Source of the DNA: an uncultured bacterium
GTDB lineage: Bacteria > Hydrogenedentota > Hydrogenedentia > Hydrogenedentales > JAEUWI01
Direction: 5' to 3'
Assembly: GCA_937895305.1 (NCBI GenBank)
Contig: CALAXS010000542.1
Coordinates: 1-19,540, forward strand
Length of the DNA stretch: 19,540 nucleotides
The notes below the pieces were generated by a model, which saw only the letters and a list, made by a program, of their open reading frames with translations, searched no databases and was not told the DNA's origin. The translations under genes were made by a program, and so were the position numbers. Positions 1 to 9,378 of this stretch are shown one piece after another (the stretch's first letter is position 1; every line of letters begins with the position of its first letter).

Positions 1-79
1 GGGGGAACAGCCTTCTCATCTTATCTCTTGGCCCCATTGACTCAAACTGGGGATGCTTGAGTTTAAAGCCCCCTTCCCT

Positions 80-108
80 GTGAACCCTCCCCGTTAATAT
101 GCTATACT
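80..108 (+). promoter_or_regulatory. Candidate suf promoter with extended -10
   Basis: An extended -10 element, TGCTATACT, ends at 108 (TATACT at 103-108). The -35 position 17 bp upstream carries GTGAAC (80-85), a poor match to TTGACA. A good extended -10 can make up for a weak -35. The predicted transcription start is near 115, which leaves a leader of about 255 nt before sufB. No experimental support exists; the call rests on consensus matching by eye. Confidence 0.4.
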
Positions 109-192
109 GTCCGACTGGCAGAGGCATTATTTTTACCCCTTTCCTGCAGTTTTTTTCCGTTTGGGAATAAAGAGCTAAGTCTATGCTGTTAG

Positions 193-242
193 TACCGTTG
201 CATGGGGTGTGGTTTGTGTCGGGGGTGCTATGCAGCGTGGTA
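193..242 (+). promoter_or_regulatory. Leader hairpin with G-rich loop
   Basis: TACC (193-196) pairs with GGTA (239-242), and GTTGCAT (197-203) pairs with ATGCAGC (230-236) with one G-U pair. A 2-nt bulge (237-238) separates the two parts, giving an 11-bp stem. The 26-nt loop is strikingly G-rich (runs at 204-207 and 220-225). This could be a regulatory structure in the suf leader. A stem of this size could also arise by chance in a leader of this length. Confidence 0.3.
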
Positions 243-370
243 AATCCAATTTAAACTGCGGGCGGGTACTTTTTATAGCGGTGATGGCGCAGCGCAGCGG
301 CAGAATTTTGTGTGTTTTCTCACGGCTTGGCCTTTGCATAAGTTGTTGAGTATAGGAGTGTTACAAGATT

Positions 371-1867
<1,497 letters not shown>

Positions 1868-2635
1868 ATGCTCGAGATTAAAAATTTAAAAGCCTCTGTG
1901 GATGGCAACCCCATCCTGAACGGCATCGACTTTTCTGTGAAGGCAGGTGAAGTACACGCCATCATGGGGCCCAACGGTTCAGGTAAAAGCACCCTCGCCT
2001 CGGTCCTCGCCGGGAACGAAGCCTATGAAGTGTCCGAAGAATCGTCCATCGAATTTCTGGGTGAAGACCTCCTCGACATGCCCGCTGAAGAGCGCGCACG
2101 TCTGGGCATGTTCCTCGCCTTTCAATATCCGGTGGAGATTAAGGGCATCACCAATAGCTATTTCCTCAAGGCGGCCGTCAACGAAATTCGCCAGAGCCGT
2201 GGCATGGATGAGTTGGACCAAATGGACTTCAACGAACTGCTCAAGGAAAAGATGGACCAGATCAACGTGGACCTCGCCTTCGCTGATCGTGATGTAAACT
2301 TTGGTTTCTCCGGTGGTGAAAAGAAACGTAACGAAATCCTGCAGTTGGCGGTCATGGAACCGCGCCTGGCCATTCTGGACGAGACGGATTCCGGCCTCGA
2401 CATCGACGCCCTGCGCATTGTCTCCGACGGTGTCAATAGCCTGCGTACACCGAACCGAGCCTTTATTGTAATCACCCACTACCAGCGTCTGCTGGATCAC
2501 ATCGTCCCCGACTTTGTGCATGTTATCTATAAGGGCCGCATCGTGAAATCAGGCGGTAAAGAGCTGGCTCTGGAGCTGGAAGAAAAAGGCTACGACTGGC
2601 TGAAAGAAACGGACCAGGCGACCGTATCCGCCTAG
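1868..2635 (+). CDS. sufC: Fe-S assembly ATPase SufC
   Basis: SufC is the ABC-type ATPase of the SufBC2D complex; its ATP hydrolysis drives conformational change of the scaffold during cluster assembly. The 255-residue protein has a Walker A motif GPNGSGKST (34-42, Lys40), a Q-loop glutamine in FQYP (about 86), the SufC signature FSGGEKKR (147-154), Walker B with LAILDETDSGLD (168-179, Glu172) and the H-loop His204. There are no membrane segments, as expected for a soluble ABC ATPase. It starts immediately after the sufB stop, with GGGAG at 1853-1857 as the likely ribosome-binding site. Length and motifs match SufC throughout. Confidence 0.97.
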   Translation: MLEIKNLKASVDGNPILNGIDFSVKAGEVHAIMGPNGSGKSTLASVLAGNEAYEVSEESSIEFLGEDLLDMPAEERARLGMFLAFQYPVEIKGITNSYFLKAAVNEIRQSRGMDELDQMDFNELLKEKMDQINVDLAFADRDVNFGFSGGEKKRNEILQLAVMEPRLAILDETDSGLDIDALRIVSDGVNSLRTPNRAFIVITHYQRLLDHIVPDFVHVIYKGRIVKSGGKELALELEEKGYDWLKETDQATVSA

Positions 2636-2667
2636 GGCGATACCGACCCAAGAAAGAATATACGAGC

Positions 2668-3993
2668 ATGGCCAATACGATTACAGCTGTCCCCAGGGAC
2701 CATTTTATAAACGACCTCGCTGGCGTTACCCAAAACGGGAGCCCGGCCTGGCTGGGTGCCCTGCGTGAAAAGGGCAAACAAAGCTTCGTCGCGACTGAGT
2801 TTCCACACACCAAAATGGAAGAATGGCGTCAGACCAACATCAGCACCGTGGTTAAAACCCCCTTCCGTTCCCTGACGGCATCGACCGATCATGGGCTGAG
2901 TGCGGACAGTGTTGCCGCGTACTTTTATGCACCGGACACCTGGACCGAACTGGTCTTTGTGGACGGCTTCTTCGATGCTGCCCTCAGCAAACAGAACACA
3001 CTGCCCAAAGGTGTCGTTGCTGGCGGACTCAATGCCGCCATCCACGATTCACACCCCGCAGTAGAAAAACATCTGAACCAACACGTGGGCGATCGCAACG
3101 CCTATACCGCCCTGAACGCTGCCTTCCTGCAAGACGGTGCCTTTGTTTATGTGCCTAAAAAGGTTGTCGTCGAAACGCCTATACATCTGGTGTTTGTATC
3201 CAGTACTGCCGCGAAAGACGCTGCCGCCCATATACGCAATCTCATCGTGCTGGAAGAAAGTGCCCAAGCCAACATTGTCGTCAGTTATCGTAACGCCGCA
3301 AGCAACGCGACCTATCTGAACAATGTGGTCGACGAAGTGGTGGTGGGTGCCAATGCCAACCTCCATTGGTACAAACTCGTGGAAGAAGGCGCAGGCGGCA
3401 ACCATTTAAATACCCTGGCGGTGGCCCAATCCCGCGACAGTCGTTTTCGGGGATTCAGTTTTAGCCTGGAAGGCGCAGTTATCCGCAACCAGATTTGCCT
3501 GGCGCTGGAAGGTCCCGGTGCTGAATGCTCCCTTGAAGGCCTCTACCTCAATGACGGCGAACGCCTCATCGACAATGCACTGACAATCACCCACAAAGCG
3601 CCCAACTGCCAGAGCCGCATAGGCTACAAAGGCATTCTCGATGACAAAAGCAAATCCGTCTTTACCGGCTTTGTACACGTCCACCAGGAAGCACAACAGA
3701 CCGACAGCGACCAACTGAGCCAGAACCTCCTCCTGTCCGACCACGCTACCATTGACACCAAGCCCCAGCTGGAAATTTACGCCGATGATGTAAAATGTAC
3801 CCATGGCGCAACCGTGGGTTCACCCCCGGAAGAAGTGATTTTTTACTTCCGGAGTCGCGGTATAGACGAAAAAACAGCGCGGGGTATGTTAACCTATGCC
3901 TTCGCAGATGATGTGGCGGGTGAAGTGGAAATCGACGAAGTATCAAAACGCCTGGACCGTTGGGTCTATGAAAAGTACAGCCCTAAATTTTAA
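2668..3993 (+). CDS. sufD: Fe-S cluster assembly protein SufD
   Basis: SufD is the SufB paralogue that completes the SufBC2D scaffold and is needed for iron acquisition. The 441-residue protein shows the usual layout: a helical N-terminal part with EEWRQTNIS (51-59), a beta-helix core, and the C-terminal CTHGATVG motif (377-384). His379 of that motif corresponds to the functionally important His360 of E. coli SufD. It is followed by FYFRSRGI (392-399), also typical of the family. It lies 32 nt after sufC. The region before the ATG has only a weak purine-rich stretch (AAGAAAG at 2651-2657), so translation may depend on coupling. Confidence 0.95.
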   Translation: MANTITAVPRDHFINDLAGVTQNGSPAWLGALREKGKQSFVATEFPHTKMEEWRQTNISTVVKTPFRSLTASTDHGLSADSVAAYFYAPDTWTELVFVDGFFDAALSKQNTLPKGVVAGGLNAAIHDSHPAVEKHLNQHVGDRNAYTALNAAFLQDGAFVYVPKKVVVETPIHLVFVSSTAAKDAAAHIRNLIVLEESAQANIVVSYRNAASNATYLNNVVDEVVVGANANLHWYKLVEEGAGGNHLNTLAVAQSRDSRFRGFSFSLEGAVIRNQICLALEGPGAECSLEGLYLNDGERLIDNALTITHKAPNCQSRIGYKGILDDKSKSVFTGFVHVHQEAQQTDSDQLSQNLLLSDHATIDTKPQLEIYADDVKCTHGATVGSPPEEVIFYFRSRGIDEKTARGMLTYAFADDVAGEVEIDEVSKRLDRWVYEKYSPKF

Positions 3994-4011
3994 TCGGACC
4001 GATTGGGATAG

Positions 4012-5268
4012 ATGATGTCGCTAAGTTCAGATGAAACAATTTTGAGCACCCCGCTGGATGTGGAACGCATTCGGCAGGATTTCCCGATCCTGGCCACACA
4101 CGTTAACGGGAAGCCCCTGGTCTACCTTGATAACGCAGCTACATCACAGACCCCAAAACAAGTCGTTCAGGCCATTGCAGACTATTACAACACCAGCAAT
4201 TCCAACGTCCATCGTGGTGTCCACCGTCTGAGCCAGGTCGCCACCGATCAATACGAAATGGCACGAAAGAAAGTAGCCCGCTTCCTCGGCGCTCCCCTCG
4301 TCTGTGAAGTTATCTTTACCAGCGGCACCACCGAAGGCATTAACCTCATCGCCCAGACCTACGGTCGCCAGCACGTGGGCAAAGGCGACGAAATCCTCGT
4401 GACCCACATGGAGCACCACTCCAACATTGTCCCCTGGCAGATGCTCTGCGAAGAAAAAGGTGCCACCCTCAAAGTCGTTCCTGTGGATGAAAAAGGCGAC
4501 ATCATTTTCGAGGAATACGAAAAACTCCTCAGCCCACGGACAAAACTGGTTGCAGCGGTACACGTTTCCAATGCCCTCGGCACCGTCAATCCCGTGAAGC
4601 AGATGATTGAAGCGGCCCACGCCATGAACATCCCCGTCCTCCTCGATGGCGCACAAAGCACCCCCCACATGCCCATCAACATAAAAGATCTGGACGTCGA
4701 CTTTTTTGTCTGCTCCGGCCACAAGATGTACGGCCCCACAGGCATCGGTGTGCTCTACGGAAAAGGCAAATACCTCGAAGCCATGCCCCCTTACAAAGGC
4801 GGCGGCGACATGATTCTCTCCGTCTCCTTCGAGAAGACCGTCTTCAATAGCCTCCCCTACAAATTTGAAGCAGGTACGCCCCATATCGAAGGTACCATCG
4901 CTCTCGGTGCCACAGTGGATTACCTGAATGCCGTGGGCATGGTTGCTATCGCCAGACACGAACAGATGCTCATGAACTATGGCGAAGAAGCACTGCAGGC
5001 CGTGGACGGTTTGCGCTTCATCGGTCAGGCCAGAGAAAAAGCGGGCGTCATTTCATTTGTCATGGAACACGCCCACCCCCACGACATCGGCCAGATTCTC
5101 GACGAGCATGGCGTGGCTATTCGCGCCGGACACCATTGTGCCCAACCCATCATGAAACACTTTAATGTCCCCGCAACGGCCCGCGCTTCCTTCGCCATGT
5201 ACAATACCAAAGAAGAAATTGACGCACTCGTCAATGCCCTTCATGCAGTAAATAAGGTCTTCGCTTAA
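4012..5268 (+). CDS. sufS: Cysteine desulfurase SufS
   Basis: This PLP-dependent class V aminotransferase-fold enzyme converts cysteine to alanine and passes the persulfide sulfur to SufU for Fe-S assembly. The 418-residue product has the PLP Schiff-base lysine in SGHKMYGP (Lys238), the cofactor-contacting His135 and Asp212, and the catalytic cysteine in RAGHHCAQP (Cys376). It also has ARASFAMYNT (390-399) as in group II (SufS/CsdA) enzymes. The active-site context closely resembles Bacillus SufS, consistent with the SufU partner next door. Two adjacent ATG codons (4012 and 4015) could start it. It begins 18 nt after sufD and its stop overlaps the sufU start by one base. Confidence 0.96.
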   Translation: MMSLSSDETILSTPLDVERIRQDFPILATHVNGKPLVYLDNAATSQTPKQVVQAIADYYNTSNSNVHRGVHRLSQVATDQYEMARKKVARFLGAPLVCEVIFTSGTTEGINLIAQTYGRQHVGKGDEILVTHMEHHSNIVPWQMLCEEKGATLKVVPVDEKGDIIFEEYEKLLSPRTKLVAAVHVSNALGTVNPVKQMIEAAHAMNIPVLLDGAQSTPHMPINIKDLDVDFFVCSGHKMYGPTGIGVLYGKGKYLEAMPPYKGGGDMILSVSFEKTVFNSLPYKFEAGTPHIEGTIALGATVDYLNAVGMVAIARHEQMLMNYGEEALQAVDGLRFIGQAREKAGVISFVMEHAHPHDIGQILDEHGVAIRAGHHCAQPIMKHFNVPATARASFAMYNTKEEIDALVNALHAVNKVFA

Positions 5269-5720
5269 TGTCAGACTCCCGCGCCCTCTACGAGCAGGTT
5301 ATCCTCGATCACAACAAGGACCCCCGCAACTTCAAAGTACTCGAAGATGCCGATCACACCATCGAAGGCTTCAACCCCCTCTGTGGCGATCACTTCACCA
5401 TCTACCTCAATATGGACGGTGAGACCATCACCGAAGTCGCTTTTCATGGCGCGGGTTGTGCTATCTCCAAATCCTCCGCCTCCGTTATGACCACCCTGCT
5501 CAAGGGAAAGACACGCAAGGAAGCGGAACACCTCTTCGAAAAATTCCATGCCATGATTACCTCCTCCCCCGAAGTACCCGTGGACGAAGAAGGTATCGGC
5601 AAACTGCGCGTCTTCAGCGGGGTTCGCGACTACCCCGTACGCATCAAATGCGCCACACTCGCCTGGCACGCCGTCATCTCAGGCATCGAAGGCAAAGACA
5701 ACGCCATCACCACCGAATAA
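5268..5720 (+). CDS. sufU: SufU sulfurtransferase / IscU-like zinc protein
   Basis: SufU accepts persulfide sulfur from SufS through a zinc-bound site and hands it to the SufBCD scaffold. The 150-residue product has the conserved Zn/sulfur ligands Cys39 and Asp41 (NPLCGD), Cys64 (GAGCAISKSSAS) and Cys128 (RIKCATLAW). It also has the extra segment between the second and third cysteines that distinguishes SufU from IscU. It lacks the IscU LPPVK chaperone motif. The ATG overlaps the sufS stop (TAATG), a sign of translational coupling. No SufE, SufA or IscA gene is present, so SufU is the apparent sulfur-transfer partner. It is the last gene of the operon. Confidence 0.95.
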   Translation: MSDSRALYEQVILDHNKDPRNFKVLEDADHTIEGFNPLCGDHFTIYLNMDGETITEVAFHGAGCAISKSSASVMTTLLKGKTRKEAEHLFEKFHAMITSSPEVPVDEEGIGKLRVFSGVRDYPVRIKCATLAWHAVISGIEGKDNAITTE

Positions 5721-5765
5721 CCCATAGCATGGGCTTGCAATAATACTCCTTTTGCCATTCCCCCC

Positions 5766-5842
5766 GTCATCCCGCTCCCTCTTATCTTCCCCGCGAAGGC
5801 GGGGACCTCCCCAACGGTATCCCAGCTACCAGTCGGTGCAAC
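5766..5842 (+). repeat. REP/dRS3-like palindromic repeat, copy B1
   Basis: A 6-bp stem CCCCGC (5789-5794)/GCGGGG (5799-5804) with loop GAAG follows a GTCATCCCG lead-in. It is followed by a non-palindromic tail reading CCCCAACGGTATCC and later CCAGTCGGTGC. The tail recurs next to the hairpins at 9124 and 14190, which identifies a repeat family and not isolated hairpins. It lies in the gap between the convergent ends of sufU and fumC. Confidence 0.7.
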
Positions 5843-5875
5843 ACGCCGCACTACCGCAACCAATTTCCCCCTCCC

Positions 5876-5915
5876 CGTCATTGCGCACCGAGTGCAAACG
5901 AGGCGTGACAGTCTC
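5876..5915 (+). repeat. Half-copy of the CGTCATTGCG repeat (family C)
   Basis: The stretch begins CGTCATTGCG and contains GAGTGCAAACGAGGCGTG, matching the left arm of the inverted-repeat element at 15574 almost base for base. It ends with a diverged GACAGTCT where the other copies read GGCAATCT. No right arm is present here, so it looks like a decayed or solo end of the element. Confidence 0.7.
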
Positions 5916-5934
5916 TTGCTCGCAAAAAAACACT

Positions 5935-5967
5935 AAAAAAAGGGAAGCGAATCATTCGCTTCCCTTT
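5935..5967 (-). terminator. Rho-independent terminator of fumC
   Basis: A 13-bp perfect stem, AAAGGGAAGCGAA (5939-5951) with TTCGCTTCCCTTT (5955-5967), has a minimal loop. On the minus strand it is followed by a run of seven U residues (5941-5935, overlapping the stem base). It begins about 20 nt after the fumC stop codon, as expected for an intrinsic terminator. The hairpin may also block read-through from suf, but there is only a short T run on the + side. Confidence 0.9.
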
Positions 5968-5988
5968 GATGCTTAAACTGTACTTCTC

Positions 5989-7380
5989 CTACTTGCCCGG
6001 TCCAATCATCATGCTCGGGTCGACCACTTCATCAAACTTCTCCGCAGTCAGCAGCCCCAGGTTAATCGCCTCTTCCTTCAGCGTCGTCCCGTTTTTATGA
6101 GCCGTCTTGGCGATCTTCGCGGCATTGTCATAGCCGATGTGACTGTTCAGCGCAGTCACCAGCATGAGGCTGTTCGTCAGGTGCCCTTCAATATTCTTTT
6201 CATTGGGCTGTAATCCATCCACACAATTCTTGCGGAAGGAATCCGCGCCGTCCGCGAGGAGTCGGATACTCTGCAACACGTTATAGATTATGACCGGCTT
6301 GAATACATTCAGCTCAAAGTTGCCCGATGCGCCCGCGATATTCACCGTAGTGTCATTGCCTATAACCTGCGCCGCTACCATCGTTAACGCCTCACTCTGC
6401 GTCGGATTCACCTTGCCCGGCATGATGGACGACCCCGGTTCATTAGCAGGTAGATTAAGTTCACCAATACCACAACGTGGACCAGACCCCAGCCAGCGCA
6501 TGTCGTTTGCTATCTTCATGAAAGAACAGGCCACCGTCTTCAACGCACCATGGGTCATGACCATGGCATCGTGTGCCGCCAACGCTTCAAACTTGTTCGG
6601 TGCAGAAGTGAAAGGAATCCCCGTCAGCTCCGCGATTTTATGCGCAACCGCCTCCGCATAACCTTCCTTCGTGTTCAGGCCCGTACCCACCGCCGTACCG
6701 CCCAGTGCCAGTTCCGCCAATTTTGGCTGACACTGTTTCAGACGCTCAATGCCATTCGCCACCTGCTGTGCATAGCCTGAAAACTCCTGACCCAGCGTCA
6801 GCGGTGTTGCGTCCATGAGGTGCGTACGTCCAATCTTGATAATGTCCTTATACGCCTCCGCCTTCTCCGCCAAGGAACGCTGCAACTCCTCCATGGCCGG
6901 GATTAATCGATGATGCACCTGCTCCACCGCGGCGATACTCATGCCCGTGGGAAAGGTGTCGTTGGACGACTGCGACATATTCACATGATCATTGGGATGG
7001 ATGGGATCCTTGGATCCCAATTCGCCCCCCAGCATTTCAATCGCACGGTTCGATATGACCTCATTCGTATTCATATTGGTCTGTGTGCCCGAACCCGTCT
7101 GCCACACCACCAGCGGGAAATGGCCATCCAGATCACCCGCAATCACCTCATCCGCAGCAGCGCAAATAGCCTCACAGGTTTTGTCATCCATGAGTCCCAG
7201 CCCATGATTTGTCAATGCTGCAGACTTCTTCAAAATACCCAGCCCGCGAATGAGTTCGCGAGGCATGGTTTCCGTGCCGATTTTAAAATTTTCCAGTGAA
7301 CGCGCCGTCTGGCAACCGTAGTACCGATCTACTGGTACCTTCATTTCGCCCATGGTGTCTGTTTCTACTCTGTAGTCCAT
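5989..7380 (-). CDS. fumC: Class II fumarate hydratase
   Basis: This enzyme catalyses reversible hydration of fumarate to L-malate in the TCA cycle, as an iron-independent homotetramer in the cytoplasm. The 463-residue length is standard for FumC. It carries [14 protein letters not shown] (95-108), NDTFPTGM (140-147), [16 protein letters not shown] (184-199, catalytic His187) and the superfamily signature [11 protein letters not shown] (316-326, catalytic serine 317/318). The start codon at 7378-7380 is preceded by a GGAG/GGGGA purine tract. It appears to be a single-gene unit with its own terminator. It lies downstream of sulfatase 1 on the same strand, separated by 108 nt, with no obvious functional link. 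Confidence 0.96.
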   Translation of the reverse strand: MDYRVETDTMGEMKVPVDRYYGCQTARSLENFKIGTETMPRELIRGLGILKKSAALTNHGLGLMDDKTCEAICAAADEVIAGDLDGHFPLVVWQTGSGTQTNMNTNEVISNRAIEMLGGELGSKDPIHPNDHVNMSQSSNDTFPTGMSIAAVEQVHHRLIPAMEELQRSLAEKAEAYKDIIKIGRTHLMDATPLTLGQEFSGYAQQVANGIERLKQCQPKLAELALGGTAVGTGLNTKEGYAEAVAHKIAELTGIPFTSAPNKFEALAAHDAMVMTHGALKTVACSFMKIANDMRWLGSGPRCGIGELNLPANEPGSSIMPGKVNPTQSEALTMVAAQVIGNDTTVNIAGASGNFELNVFKPVIIYNVLQSIRLLADGADSFRKNCVDGLQPNEKNIEGHLTNSLMLVTALNSHIGYDNAAKIAKTAHKNGTTLKEEAINLGLLTAEKFDEVVDPSMMIGPGK

Positions 7381-7488
7381 TGTTCCCCGCTCCGTAGTTG
7401 GTCTGTTGGATAGTGATTCCTATATGATACTTTATCAGGTGCATTCGCTGCTACCGCCTTGGTGTATCAAGATAACTTTAGATCATAA

Positions 7489-9060
7489 TCACGCTACGTC
7501 CTCAGGAACTTTGTAGTGTTTGCGCAGTCGTTTCAACTCTGCCTTTAACGCTTCAACCTCTTTTACATAGCCCGTATTGTCATACTGGCTTTGCATCTCA
7601 TGGGGGTCTTCTTGCAGATCGTAAAACTCCCACTCATCCAGCGTATAGAAATAGATGAGCTTGTAGCGATCGGTCCGTACCCCATAATGCTTATGCACAT
7701 TGTGCGCTCTGCCTTCACCCTCGTAATAATGGTAGTAGAGCGACGCCCGCTTCGGTGCTGTTTCCTCATCTTGCATGAGAGGCACCATACTCTGACCCTG
7801 CATGTTCTCCGGCTGCGCTACCCCCGCAATCTCTAAAAAGGTCTGGGCGCAATCCAGATTCTGCACCATCGTATTGATCTCCGTACCCGCCTCAATCACC
7901 CCCGGCCACTTCGCCACCAACGGTGTGCGAAAGGACTCCTCATACATAAACCGTTTATCGAACCAGCCATGCTCACCCAGATAAAAGCTCTGATCAGAAG
8001 AGTAAAATACCACGGTGTTTTCAGCGAGGCCGTTCTTGTCGACGTAGTCCAGTACCCGGCCAATGTTATCGTCCACCGAACGAACACAACGCAGGTAATC
8101 CTTCATGTAACGCTGATACTTCCACCGCACCAAATTTTTCCCCTCCAGCTTCGCCTTCTTCAACGCCTCATTCTTGGGTCCATAAGCCTTGTTCCAGGCC
8201 GCCCGCTGTTCATCATTAAATCGACCCTGCAAACGCTCCCATTCCTTTTTGTCCCGCGCATCAGAATCATCCACAGGCCAAATCTTGAGATCACGCACCG
8301 TGGTCATGGTCTTGTCGATGGTCATGTCCTGCTTATTCGCGGCACTACCCCGGCCTGTATAATCGTCAAAAAGGTTATCCGGCTCCGGTATCTCCACATC
8401 CTCGAAGGTGCTGAGATGATCGGGACCCGGTGCCCATTCGCGATGGGGCGCCTTATGCTGCAACATAAGCATGAACGGTTTGTCGGCGTCCCGCTTGTTG
8501 CCCAACCAATCCAGCGCCTTGTCCGTGATGAGGTCCGACACATACCCCGTTTCCTGATCTATGCCCTCTGCTGTTCGGAAGTCAGGATTGTAGTAATGAC
8601 CCTGCCCCGGCAGGACTTCCCAGTTATCAAAGCCTGTGGGTTCCGTCGCCAGATGCCACTTGCCATAGACCGCTGTGGTATAGCCTGCGCCTTGCAGAAG
8701 CTTTGGAAAGGTCTGCTGGCTCCCATCAAATTTATCGCCGTTGGCGCGAAAACCGTTCAGGTGGCTGTGCAACCCCGTGAGAATAACCGCACGACAAGGC
8801 CCACAAATGGAGTTAGTCACAAAGGAGTTTTTAAAGATTGCCCCCGCTTTCGCAATACGGTCGATGTTGGGCGTTGGAGCCACCTCCGCCAGACGACCAC
8901 CGTAGGCACTCACCGCATTCTGCGCATGGTCATCACTAAAGAGCCAAATGATATTGGGGCGTTTCCCTGCTTTTGCAGCAGCAGCCACTGCATCCGCAAA
9001 AGGCATGGCCATCGCTGCCACAGCACCCGTCGTCTTCAAGAAATTACGCCGTGATATCAT
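7489..9060 (-). CDS. Tat-exported formylglycine sulfatase 1
   Basis: This type I (S1 family) sulfatase would hydrolyse sulfate esters outside the cytoplasm. The 523-residue protein starts with a twin-arginine signal SRRNFLK (3-9) and a hydrophobic segment ending near residue 30. Metal-binding DD lies at 43-44, the formylglycine site is CGPCR (Cys86 to Arg90) followed by AVILTG, and GKWH (133-136), HKAPH (202-206) and the late DQ...GEHG site (356-365) are all present. The position normally Ser/Thr/Ala after the proline is Cys89. A C-terminal [10 protein letters not shown] segment (481-490) is typical of these sulfatases. GGGAG lies 8 nt before the ATG. It is a close paralogue of the gene at 9379, about four-fifths identical by eye. 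The substrate is not determinable; related sulfatases act on sulfated carbohydrates. Confidence 0.92.
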   Translation of the reverse strand: MISRRNFLKTTGAVAAMAMPFADAVAAAAKAGKRPNIIWLFSDDHAQNAVSAYGGRLAEVAPTPNIDRIAKAGAIFKNSFVTNSICGPCRAVILTGLHSHLNGFRANGDKFDGSQQTFPKLLQGAGYTTAVYGKWHLATEPTGFDNWEVLPGQGHYYNPDFRTAEGIDQETGYVSDLITDKALDWLGNKRDADKPFMLMLQHKAPHREWAPGPDHLSTFEDVEIPEPDNLFDDYTGRGSAANKQDMTIDKTMTTVRDLKIWPVDDSDARDKKEWERLQGRFNDEQRAAWNKAYGPKNEALKKAKLEGKNLVRWKYQRYMKDYLRCVRSVDDNIGRVLDYVDKNGLAENTVVFYSSDQSFYLGEHGWFDKRFMYEESFRTPLVAKWPGVIEAGTEINTMVQNLDCAQTFLEIAGVAQPENMQGQSMVPLMQDEETAPKRASLYYHYYEGEGRAHNVHKHYGVRTDRYKLIYFYTLDEWEFYDLQEDPHEMQSQYDNTGYVKEVEALKAELKRLRKHYKVPEDVA

Positions 9061-9120
9061 AAACGCTACTCCCGACTATTCGAATAAAGCCCTGTCCAGT
9101 AGACCCTGACTACACCATTT

Positions 9121-9180
9121 GTCATTCCCGGCCTCGACCGGGAATCCCCCCAACGCTATCCCGGCATCCAGTCAGTGCGA
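9121..9180 (+). repeat. REP/dRS3-like palindromic repeat, copy B2
   Basis: GTC is followed by ATTCCCGG (9124-9131), a 6-nt loop and CCGGGAAT (9138-9145), then CCCCCAACGCTATCC and CCAGTCAGTGCGAAAATA. The tail matches copies B1 and B5 although the stem sequence differs from theirs, the mark of a structure-constrained family. Confidence 0.75.
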
Positions 9181-9211
9181 AAATATTTTCTTGCTCGCTA
9201 CAACGCAGGTT

Positions 9212-9267
9212 CCCTCGTTCCCATGCTCTGCGTGGGAATGCATATCCCCGAGCTCTGCTCCGGAAAC
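9212..9267 (-). repeat. Two-hairpin repeat element A, copy A1
   Basis: Two hairpins are joined by ATGCATAT. The first is TTCCCATGC (9218-9226)/GCGTGGGAA (9230-9238) with one T-G pair; the second has GAGC (9250-9253)/GCTC (9257-9260) extended by CC/GG across one mismatch. Read on the minus strand it aligns with copy A2 at 12360-12414. The GATATGCATTCCCA joint is conserved and the stems differ by paired changes. No coding potential is apparent. Confidence 0.75.
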
Positions 9268-9298
9268 AGGTGTACTCGACTGGTAATACTATGGCTTC

Positions 9299-9351
9299 AG
9301 TCCCGACTTGGGCTAAGCATGCTAACGCGGAGATTCCTGCCTTGCGGGAAT
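9299..9351. repeat. Repeat D1 plus adjoining hairpin
   Basis: CAGTCCCGACTTGGG (9299-9313) occurs again as its exact reverse complement at 14156-14170. It is followed here by a GCATGC palindrome and an ATTCCTGC (9333-9340)/GCGGGAAT (9344-9351) stem, which resembles family B hairpins. The exact 15-base match between two intergenic sites supports a dispersed repeat. Confidence 0.6.
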
Positions 9352-9378
9352 GGCAATGCATGTGTTCATCTTCCCCGA

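Larger units (their letters stand above)
1..370. other. Non-coding region and leader upstream of sufB
   Basis: No convincing gene is visible in this stretch. It holds a possible promoter with an extended -10 box (80-108), a spaced inverted repeat (40-62), a G-rich hairpin (193-242) and the sufB Shine-Dalgarno. Alternating G and C runs at 1-5, 32-35, 49-52 and 69-73 could pair in more than one way, for example 32-36 with 48-52. If transcription starts near 115, the sufB leader would be about 255 nt, long enough for RNA-level or repressor control of the suf genes. No known riboswitch fold and no neighbouring Rrf2/SufR-type regulator gene was recognised. Confidence 0.5.
9061..9378. other. Repeat-filled gap between the two sulfatase genes
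   Basis: Apart from the sulfatase 1 ribosome-binding site at its left edge, this stretch holds three to four palindromic repeats: B2 (9121-9180), the two-hairpin element A1 (9212-9267), a CAGTCCCGACTTGGG copy (9299-9313) and an 8-bp stem with one T-G pair (ATTCCTGC 9333-9340 / GCGGGAAT 9344-9351). No gene was recognised. Stable hairpins in a possible polycistronic message could reduce or separate expression of sulfatase 1 from sulfatase 2. Confidence 0.65.

Noticed and set aside
324..356. Possible promoter TTGGCC ... TATAGG immediately before sufB
   Set aside because: The -10 would overlap the sufB Shine-Dalgarno and transcription would start next to the ATG, making the ribosome-binding site useless.
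5721..5733. CCCAT/ATGGG mini-hairpin right after the sufU stop
   Set aside because: Only 5 bp with no following U tract, too weak to call a terminator.
5752..5976. Short + frame between sufU and fumC (74 codons)
   Set aside because: It runs through repeat copies and the fumC terminator; there is no ribosome-binding site and no resemblance to a known protein.
7425..7437. TGATA-CTT-TATCA palindrome upstream of fumC
   Set aside because: Ten palindromic bases in AT-rich DNA are easily expected by chance and no promoter could be fitted around it.
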